Positions 55,120 through 64,000 of a stretch of 64,000 nt of DNA are shown here, piece after piece. This DNA comes from Marisa cornuarietis (lineage: Eukaryota; Mollusca; Gastropoda; Architaenioglossa; Ampullariidae): contig SMMW01000558.1 of assembly GCA_004794655.1 (NCBI GenBank), positions 1 to 64,000 of the forward strand. Direction: 5' to 3'. The position numbers and the translations under genes were made by a program. Position 1 is the first letter of the stretch. Every line of letters begins with the position of its first letter. A model generated the notes under the pieces. The model was not told the DNA's origin. It did not search any database and worked only from the letters and a program-made list of their open reading frames with translations.

Positions 55120-55245
55120 AATCCTTGTTCGTTTTCCTCTCGCTCGAACAAACAAGCCGAGACACGGCGTGTGAATCAGACGAAAATGACAAGAAAAACG
55201 ATCAGGAAGTTTTCAGAATGCGGAAGAATTAAGAGTAGGTGCTCT
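55120..55245 (-). promoter_or_regulatory. Candidate promoter block of locus D, conserved with receptor C
   Basis: It aligns with 40295-40420: TTCGTTTTCCTCTCGCTCGA, AACGATCAGGAAGTTTT and TGCGGAAGAATTAAG on the plus strand. It is conserved upstream of two first exons that encode nearly the same signal peptide. Confidence 0.4.
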
Positions 55246-56010
55246 CCGCTGAGGATTAATAAATTTGTCTTGTCTTGTCTTGTCACTTTGCTTTCTCGTT
55301 TTTGTTTCATGTTGTAAAGTTTCAATAGAAAACTCAAGTGTATAATTTAAATGTAATCGTATGATAAACACATTGAATTGAGCTTTGCACTGTCAGTGAT
55401 GTCACTGTCAATGTATTAGAATATTCTGTACTGTTTATAACAGTAATCCTCTAGTGCTACACTTAAAAGGAACATCGCATCTTTCTCTGCTTCTTATCTT
55501 TCTTACACTATGATAATGCAAATTCTTAATTTAGGATGGTATAAGGATAAAGGAAACGTGTTTTTTATATTCAACCCCAACCCGAAAAAAAAACAACGTA
55601 CACATACAGACATATCAACGCTCAAACTTTCTCAAGGGCCAGAAGCAACGATAAACAAGAAAGAACGAAGAAAACTAGAGACAGAACAGGGGAAGAAATA
55701 AGAAAGAGAGACCAAAGAAACAATCACATGGCAAATGATATGTTTGTTTTGATTGATTGATATTATTCATTAATTAAATCTATTTTCCAAATTAGTTCAT
55801 TATCCTCGATTATTTCTCTCTCTCATATATATATATATATATTTGTTTATTTGAGATAGGAGGGGGAAATTACTCTCTAATGTCATGAGGAGGAAGCACG
55901 CTTGAGTTATAACTGAGTTATATGGTTTGTGGCTGCACACGCACACACACACTGACAGACAAAGACATTCACACGCACAAACACACACACACACCCACAC
56001 ACCCACACAA

Positions 56011-56059
<49 letters not shown>

Positions 56060-59000
56060 CACACATTGCCAAACACGCAACAGAAAGAAGGAATCAGCAA
56101 AGACATGAAGATTCTAGACGATTCTACTTATTTGAAATAACACAGTACACGCTCTGCCGGAAACATTTATCACGTGTTAACTCGTGATTTTATTTACTGT
56201 TTGTTTTATGTACTTTCTAAGCCTGGCTTGGCGACAGCCTTGGTAAACAAATAGCGTTGACACACTTAGGTCCGCTTGCTATTTCCTGGTGTAGGGAAAT
56301 GCAGGGAAAACAATCTTTCTCAAAGGGACATAGTCTAGGGTTAGAAATGTTGTTGATAGCAAGAAAAAACTCCTTTGAACTTTAAGAAGAGTTTCTAGAA
56401 TAATCCTTTGGAGGTTAAGAAGAAAAAGAATAAAATATTGAGTTTGTATCGAAAATATTTTATTTAAATACTGCATTAATGTCGTTTCTGTGTTCTAATC
56501 ATGTTTCCCCCTCGCCTTGGGCTGATTTAATATTTTTTCTGCTATGAAATTTTCGAGTGCTGATTTTTGTATCGAGAAAAATTTGACATTTTCTACTATT
56601 TGGTGTTTAACTAAGGAAATCCTGGGAAGGGGCACTGTTGCAAAATATAATAATAAAAAGAGACAGTATGTTTTAACTTTATACTACTGTACTGAAATCA
56701 CAAATGCTGTCCTGATCTGGACCTCCGCATATCCAGTATGCACACCATCCACTGAAATAGTCATCAGATGTTAATAATGTACTCACTGACACACAGTCAT
56801 CACCGACACTTGACAATGCAGTCGCTCACGTGAGGCACAGTCACCCTCGTGCACAAATGTACTGCGTATTTCCAAACACTCATAAACAGGAAGATGCTCA
56901 AGATTTAAAAAACCATTTTATTTCAAATTGAGCAAAATAAAAATTAGAGTCCTGAACTCATTTTAAATGACTATCAAATTCATCTGTACATTGTCGTGCC
57001 GTTTGCCCTATTGTCTATAACTGTAATTAAAGGGAGCATACACTATTCAGGTTGATTTGATAAACTGCTTCAGCGACAGGAATGCACGTGCCATTGAAAA
57101 TCGCGTCATTAAAAGAACTTTATAAAGTCCCGTTACTCTTCCTTTTTATTCTCTCATTTCTCTCAGGCTAGGAACGGCAAAATGTTTAAATTTTTTTAAG
57201 CATTTATACAAGAGAGTAAAATAATGAGTGATATGAAAAAACACAATATTCGAAAAGATGGTGTTCGCATGCTATTCACATTTAACAGAAAGATTATAAA
57301 AATATAGAACATCAATAATCAAAGTCACTCTTCGTCCCTCGTCCCACAATACATTCACATCTAAGCAGCCTCCCTCTCTCAGACTTTTACACGCACTCAC
57401 GCAGGCACACACACACACACACACACACACAAGCACAAACACAATTCAGTAAAGTCCTGCTGAGCAATGTAATAGATAAATTAATGAAGTTTGCCTTTCC
57501 CCGCTAGTTCACAGCTTGTCAAACATAAGGTTTTCCGCCGAAAGAAGAAGCCGGTAACTTCTAAGTAATACAGGGAAAAATCATCCTTTGTTTATGCTTT
57601 TTGCGAGGACACTGGACATCACCGGGGTTCAAACACCGCTTTATAACTTTGGAAACGAAACACTTATTCTTGAGTTTTTTACTCTTCACCTCGATTCATA
57701 ACTATGGCCACAGGAGAGTAAACAGTACCCCGGGAAAAGCTCGCAGAGCTGAGTGTAGGGGAAAGACGAGATCAACTGACAAGAGACTGAAAATCCAAAG
57801 AATTTTTATAGGACAGATTCAAAAACCGGAAATTTAAACACCTCGAAATGAGGTTGATTTGTGTTAAGAACTAAAGAGAAATAAATGAGGAGTGCAACTA
57901 AGAAGCCATGATTGTCTAAATGGGTCCACGTGATATTAAAGAGAGGGAAGTGATGTTTAATTAATCTATTTGTCTAGTGTGTAAACTGTAAGGGTTGAAG
58001 AAAATAATGAGTTTGAGAAAGAAGTTTGGCCAGCAGAATACATTTTAGAATGCTTAAGACAATTCTGGTTGCAAAAAGGGTGTATGGCCATTTAAACTAG
58101 ATGGATAAATTGGGGAGATAACTAAACATTTGTCAAATGTAAGATTACTACTATTACTAATAAAGACTAGAGTAATCGCTCTTCCTTACGACAGGTCTGT
58201 CCGGACTCGTTGGGTTGTGGATGTTAAGTTTATTTTCAACAAATGCTGGGAATTTCTGTTCTAGATATTTAAATCGACTAAATAGGGTCCTACTTATATA
58301 TTTTCAGAAAGACTGGCAACAACGGTCGACAACTTTTCCTTTCAACGTCTTAAAATCCATTTAGGGTGTTAGACACTTCTTTTCTTTCAGTTTCGGTCTG
58401 AGGGCAGATGTCATCCAGATAATTATACTGATTACTCAGAATGTTCAACACTTGCCACGCATCCTGTTTCCTGTCTGATAATTAAGTTCTGCTTAATCTG
58501 TGTACACTATGTGGGCCACATGAATAGCATGTCTAACCTTTCTCTGAACTATTTTCTATTTTATAACCATGATACAGAGCGATCGTCATTTTAGTAACTT
58601 GGAGACCAACAAATAGTTGTTAGTTGAGTTAGGTTCAAATTTTTCAACAGATACAAGTTTCGTCTTTTTTTGTTTTGACTTCCTTCTACAGCTAGAAGGC
58701 GGCTAGAAAAAGGAGCAAGTGCAAACTATGACAATGGGGACTAAAAGAAAGGAGAAATAATTCTACGAGTAACCAAACCTTAAGACCCTCAACTGCAGGA
58801 TCCATCCCACAAATCAAAGAGGTTAGTAAGCTACAAAAGAAATTCTTCACAAAATTAAGTATGTCACAAGCAATCAATAAACAAGCAAGTAAACAAAGTA
58901 AAAGTTGACAGAGTGATCGGACAACAAGACTTGTAAACACAAGTAAGTTTAGATAGGGGTTTGCTGAAGATGTTAAACAAGCATAACATGTATAACCATT

Positions 59001-59402
59001 CTATAAGCCGCAAATATCACAAAAGTTATGAGAACATTCCCATATTTTTTATTCACCATAAACCCACACCATTCTCCCGAAACAATGTGAAATGTCTGCT
59101 AATCAAAAACAGAATGAAATCAAACAAGCAGCAAGAAAAAAATCAAAGCTCTCATTCCATATCTAACAAAATACAGCAATATAATCTAGGGAACCAAATG
59201 TTCATGAATACACTATTTTGCATTGATTTGAAACAGGGTATAATACTGCTTATATATATATATAAGGGTAAGTGAGGCACAGTATGTACAAGATATTCAG
59301 CGATGAGAAAATTATATAAAAAGAAGCGCTGTGAGTGCCGTGAACTAGTGGTTGGGGGGGGGGACACAATGTCGAGGGAACCATTGTAATTGAGTTAATG
59401 AG
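55246..59402. other. Intergenic between locus D and receptor E; no gene found
   Basis: It holds a TTGTC run (about 55268-55290), a short AT run (about 55828-55842), an interrupted AC/CA array (55935-56066) and another AC run (57404-57432). Open frames here are short or low-complexity. The 3' UTR of receptor E probably occupies part of the end near 59.4 kb. Confidence 0.4.
55935..56066. repeat. Interrupted (AC)n array
   Basis: AC runs broken by AAAC, CCAC and similar variants, generating spurious Thr-His frames on one strand and Cys-Val frames on the other. Confidence 0.92.
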
Positions 59403-61216
59403 TCAGACGAGCCCCCAGTTAGTCGCCAGCATTAGGAAGCTGATGGTGATCATGTTCATTACAACAAACCCTGCCCCGGATGACCCAGGGGTGTCATCAC
59501 TCTCAAATTCACTTTGCTCACTCTCAGGTTCACTTTCTTCCGCAGCATCTTCGTCTTCTTCGCCATCCACGTTGTTGTTTTCAGTCTCATGTACATGTGG
59601 ACCAGGTGCATCAACTACAAAATGTGTCGTGGTAGCGACAGTGGCGACATCAACCTTTGGAGAAGTTGTCGTGGGAGTGGTGGTTGGAGATGGAATTGCC
59701 TTTAGTCTGATGGTGGTTGGTCTCGTAGCTGCAAAGTAGGAATATTTCCTTATATTTTGAGGAATAAGGAAGAAACTATTGAAAACCGTCACATACAGAA
59801 ACATACTCATATGCTATGAAAACTTAACACGCATGCACGCACACATAAACACTTTTGTGTACTGAAATAATATTAAACACAACAACACACACAGACATAC
59901 ACACACGATCGCACCCACACGCATCTGGCGTTTTCCTTTTGAATGACAACTGATTTATTCGAATGTCTCACCCGTAGTGTGGATGAGCATAAGCCGGTGA
60001 GATGTCCTTGATGGATGGATGGTCGTACGAGCAGCTGCACAAGGAAACACACACTCAGCATTAAAAACTAAAGAGAACAAAGAAGTTTCAGCTTCTGCGC
60101 TAAAAGTTTACAATATAATCACTTCCTCGTCTTCTTCTTTTTTTCTTTTTTTATATCTTTCGTACGTTTATCTTTCTCTGTCTGTCATTCACACATGCTT
60201 GCACACAAAACACACAGTTTATTTATGTGTACAATGGGTGCTGTTGTGTCACATCACCACTTCATCTTCGTGTTTTATTTCTTAATTGGACTTTTATTTG
60301 ATCTTCCGGTGGAGTGCATTGAGTTTTTTATTTTTATTTTACAGCGAAACACATAATAATTATAAGTGAACTTTGTACTAATCACTGTAAAGTACTTTGA
60401 GTCCTGCTGTTGCTGTAAGATGCTATCTTAATATGCTTGTTACTTGTATTATTTGTCGACCTGTCTACATGTTTACACTTTTCAATGTCGATTTTTCTCA
60501 CAATCTTACTTCTAAGTTAACTAGTTACATATAGGGGCTATTCGTAAACTAAAGATGGTCACATTAATTGTTTTAACAAAGATGGATTGAAAGACTGATC
60601 CATCGATGAATTGATTGATGGCTTAATGGATAATAAATTATGATGGGTCAATTATGGATTGAATGATGGACTGAATGACAATGGATGGATCAAATGACAG
60701 ATAATTGGACAGAGTTATTGACACTCACCAACAACATTGACGTTGACAAAGAATTGATTACTGTTTACTATACTGAAATACAAGGAGCCCTTATCCTCCT
60801 GTGTAAAGGTCATCTTCAGTCGGTATTGAAATTTCCCAGACTTTTCCCCAACACATTGGCATGATCCAAGTGCAACATTACAGCCGCTCGTCTTTGAGTG
60901 CTCTATCTGGCATTTCTTGTCATATGTGCCATCAGCTCGCTGATGCTGAACAATGATCCGTATGGGTCTATTCAGAGATGGAAAATCGTCGAGGAAGAAA
61001 TCCACGTTGGATTCCACCCCATTTTCAACAGTAATACTGTGGTAGTCATTTGAGAATTTCAGCTGAAAAGAACCTGTTGCAAGACAGGCAAATACAACTT
61101 ATTATTTTGTAGAATGACATTACTATTCAACTAAATAACTTTGATCAGTTTTTCTGACACATTGTCGAGAGCTTTGATAATTTTGTGCTCGCCAATGTGT
61201 GTTTGCTGGGTGAAAA

Positions 61217-61247
<31 letters not shown>

Positions 61248-61972
61248 GAGAGGAAGATTATGTGTGAAGGAGAGAGAGAGAACGAGAGACCATTGGCATA
61301 AAGCTTCTGAAAAGAGCTATTTCGAAAGCTCCTTTAAAATGTCATTGTACAAAAAAATCGATCTTAACTAAACACAGACATATTATTTATGAGAACAAGT
61401 TAAAACCTTTGTAATAAAACTGAGAGTTTTGTTGTGTCCTTAGCACTTAAGTTTTGCTGGTACAATACTTCTAAAGCTGTTTTTAGAGAACCGCACCCCA
61501 CATACTGTGAAAATGTACAGGCAAAATAAAAAACAAATACTAGCATACTAGCAACCCCCCCAAAAAAAACCAAACAAACAAAAAACTTAAAAAACAACAA
61601 AACAAAACATACAACAACAAAGAAATTAAAAATTATAAGAAATAGATGATTAACAATATAAACAATCATCATCAGACGACATACAAGACAGGTCGTCAAC
61701 AAAATATATGCAAATGAGTAAACAGTAATAAAGAAAATAATGTTTAACTCCTTTTAAGACTTGAAACTAGTTCATTTCCCTTCTAAGAGTGGATATTTTG
61801 CTAACATGTTGACAAAACTGGTAAATAGTTAATAATAAAAAATTCATGTACATAAAAGCAATAATAACAGTCTCGATTAAAATGAAATCTCACCTGTGGA
61901 AGGAAGGCAAGACATGAAAGACAGAAGCAGTGCCAAGAAAACTCTGTAAGAACAAACTCCTTTAAGAGCCAT
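59403..61972 (-). CDS. Receptor E: Ig-like protein with GPI-anchor-type C-terminus
   Basis: Four exons joined in phase 1: 61972-61894, 61073-60729, 60034-59972, 59728-59403; 813 nt, 270 residues plus TGA. Residues 1-26 are a signal peptide (YRVFLALLLSFMSCLPS). Residues 27-141 are an Ig-like domain with the family cysteines (KKCQIEHSKTSGCNVALGSC, then QC) and EDKGSLYFSI in place of D-x-G-x-W. A short basic stalk follows, then a Thr/Pro-rich and very acidic segment. The last residues read DTPGSSGAGF followed by a hydrophobic run to the stop with no charged tail. Small residues, a short spacer and a terminal hydrophobic stretch fit a GPI attachment signal, and there is no cytoplasmic exon. It is probably lipid-anchored on the cell surface, unlike receptors A-C. 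A very short-tailed transmembrane protein is the alternative. Confidence 0.82.
61217..61243. repeat. (GT)n microsatellite
   Basis: A short GT run in intron 1 of receptor E, followed by a GA-rich stretch. Confidence 0.93.
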
Positions 61973-62049
61973 CGCTTGGCTGGGACACAGGGTGTAGTCT
62001 CTACACTCACTCACTAGTATCTCTCGCAACCCAACTCTACGTCCTCTCG

Positions 62050-64000
62050 CAAACCTGAACTTCAGTCTATGATTTCAATGGCCTGTGCATCACGAAAAAC
62101 TTCCTTGCCCCCCAAGAAAGGACAATGACACAGTTTTCCTTCCTTTCAATTGTACCCCCCTCTTACCCAGTCCTAAAACTTCTTTGTAAAGTAGAACAAT
62201 TAGCGGCGTCTGTTATGTGGCTGGTTGTACACAATGATTTATTAACAGCTTGATGTCGATGTAGACTAATTAAGTGCTGCGACTATTGATGTGTTTATAG
62301 GCTCTGATGAATGTTTAGTTAATTAATACGTGATTCTCATTAACTAATATTTCTTTGGCGATGATTTCAATGCCAGTGGGACCCATTATGTCTGTCACTC
62401 GGAGCACATGAATAAAGTACAAGCAAATTTTCAAGCTTTTAGTACAATTTCCATTGGAGAATTCTTATAAACTGAACCATTTCCCAGCTGTGTCTCTATG
62501 CAGTGTCCAGCAGCAATCGCCTTTCGTTTTCGTCAGGGAAGGACAACGGTGATTAAGAGCTGTGCAGTCCACTCGGGTGGTAGGGGGAGAGATGGGGTAT
62601 CGGAGGTTTGCATTCGGTTTACGCACATGACAAAAGTCGACTTTTCATTGCTGTGGTAGGTTTCCTTTTTCGGTACACGAAGCTAACATCTGCTACTTTT
62701 TTAGGAAGAAGGAAGTCAGTGCAATGCAAGTATTCTTCTACTTCCGGTAAAGGGAGACCAAACTGACAGCACAAACGGTTCTGACAAAATACTGGGCTTA
62801 GCGAGTTTACTGCGTCTCAAATTTGCACGTGTAAGGTTTTGCTTCAACGCCCCCTGTCTTTCTAGTGGTCGTTATTTGGTTTGCCCCTAGATGACCTGGA
62901 AAGAGGATACTCTTGTGATTAGAGAAACGGAGGTCTAGCCCCAAGGCACGTACGATATCCAGTTTGGTATCCTGTGAAAGGGGTAGGCCAGCTAACTACT
63001 TTAAAGAGTAGGTAAGGTAGCAAAAGAGAGAGAAAAATAACGGTAGCGATGGACACCATACTCACAAAAATATGGCCTCTGAGATAAATAGAGACAACTC
63101 GCGAGACAAAACCTCTGTTTAAGGACCTTAAAGATCTCGTGTTTTGCTCTCTCGTCACTGTTGTGCTTAAAGTTTAAAGTTATCACTTAATGTAAAGTTT
63201 AACAATAATACTTTTATTTTCATCAATTTCTTACCCATGATACAACGTTACTGTGTAGATAAACATCACGGGAGGTGAAATGTTTTTATCGATCACATTC
63301 TATGACGATCTTTTCATCTTTTTGTGTTCTTTAAATAATTTTTTTAAAAACAGTTTTGGCAATATGAAATGTCGAGCTGTGTGACCTGCTTTCTGTCGTT
63401 GTTGGGCGGCATGTAACAAGTTTTCTTTGCTCGTCTGTAGACAAATATGCTCGAGTCATGTTTAGTCTGTGAAGATTATGGTCCTTTAATGAGAGGAAAC
63501 GAACCATAAGTCTCCAAATGAAGGTCAGCACTTCGATAAACATTTTTCAGAAAAATAATCGGTGTAACGAACACACGATGTATCAGTCCCTTTCATAAAT
63601 GCGATACAATCCTAGCTTTGAAGCGAGGAATTAAACCTGGACAGTACCCCTCATGTCAGAGGTCACAAAATAAGATCAGACCAAATAGGTAACATGTAGG
63701 ACTTTCCCCATCTATTGGATTTGCACATCAAGCTAGTAAGTACTGTGGATATTTCCCGTTCCTTAAGAAGATCAACTGAAGATAACGACCCGGAAAATAT
63801 GCACTGTGACTCATTTTCTCGAACCCTGGCTTAAATTACGAAGAGATTTATGTGTTAATAAAAAGTGACACGTGTTAAAACGATACTAAACGTTTTAACT
63901 GAAGGTGTGAGATAAGAAACAGCTTTCCTGTATTTGAATACTACTACTAATAATAAACAATGTAAGTTTTCTTTAATGCTTCTTGGACTAACCACGAGTC
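62050..64000. other. No gene found at the right end of the window
   Basis: Upstream flank of receptor E. I see no exon with splice sites and a recognisable product on either strand, and no clear TATA box. Short frames near 62.9-63.5 kb look random. Confidence 0.35.

Noticed and set aside
55800..56187. Cys-Val-rich and Thr-His-rich frames
   Set aside because: Produced by the interrupted AC array on the two strands.
58692..58940. Hydrophobic minus-strand frame of 82 codons that could be read as a membrane protein
   Set aside because: No splice sites in phase 1, no similarity to the cluster, and nothing conserved; Leu/Phe richness arises from AT-rich DNA.
62919..63543. Minus-strand frames of 61-79 codons at the right end as upstream exons of receptor E
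   Set aside because: Receptor E already has a signal exon with a start; these frames show no domain or consistent splice sites.

Overview
This is a nuclear window from an animal genome, most likely a mollusc and perhaps a gastropod. Genes are split by GT-AG introns, the DNA is AT-rich, and it is full of microsatellites, non-LTR retrotransposons, hAT-type and KDZ transposons, MITEs and a tRNA-like SINE. SRCR and Ig-like domains point to Metazoa. The species itself is inferred, not shown.

Layout. 1-4803 (+): the last eight exons of an unrecognised gene that starts outside the window; it carries a 32-residue tandem repeat. 4.4-11.1 kb: degenerate LINE fragments (RTE-like, L2/CR1-like and a third type) around a 1.3 kb interstitial TTAGGG-type array with a higher-order repeat of about 190 bp. 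12.15-19.36 kb (-): a KDZ-type transposase gene with a CxC2-like zinc cluster. I could assemble it as 14 exons with consistent phases and a continuous 826-codon frame.

20-62 kb (-): a tandem cluster of related membrane receptors, the main content of the window. Every extracellular, transmembrane and cytoplasmic exon except the SRCR pair is a symmetric phase 1-1 module. Receptor A (20.1-23.8 kb) has a transmembrane segment and tail, but no Ig-like exon was found. Receptor B (26.3-30.6 kb) and receptor C (34.6-40.2 kb) are complete, at 346 and 443 residues. Locus D (41.5-55.0 kb) joins a C-like 5' end to SRCR and Ig modules, but looks broken. Receptor E (59.4-62.0 kb, 270 residues) ends in a GPI-anchor-like tail. 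A relic Ig-like exon lies at 31.6 kb. The Ig-like exons share an unusual cysteine pattern, C-x(6-8)-C-x(6)-C-x-C. The cytoplasmic tails of A, B and C repeatedly carry Y-x-N motifs, and B also has an ITIM-like site. My reading is a rapidly evolving recognition or immune-type receptor family with both signalling and lipid-anchored members; the ligand and function are unknown.

Mobile DNA records the history of the cluster. A CR1-like LINE with an esterase-type ORF1 sits in an intron of D and itself holds a 1352-bp hAT element (8-bp target duplication) and a short retroposon (7-bp duplication). An I-type LINE lies beside a relic tail exon of D. A 313-bp MITE in the last intron of A has its exact empty site in the same intron of B.

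The stretches 55.2-59.4 kb and 62.1-64.0 kb hold no gene I can support.
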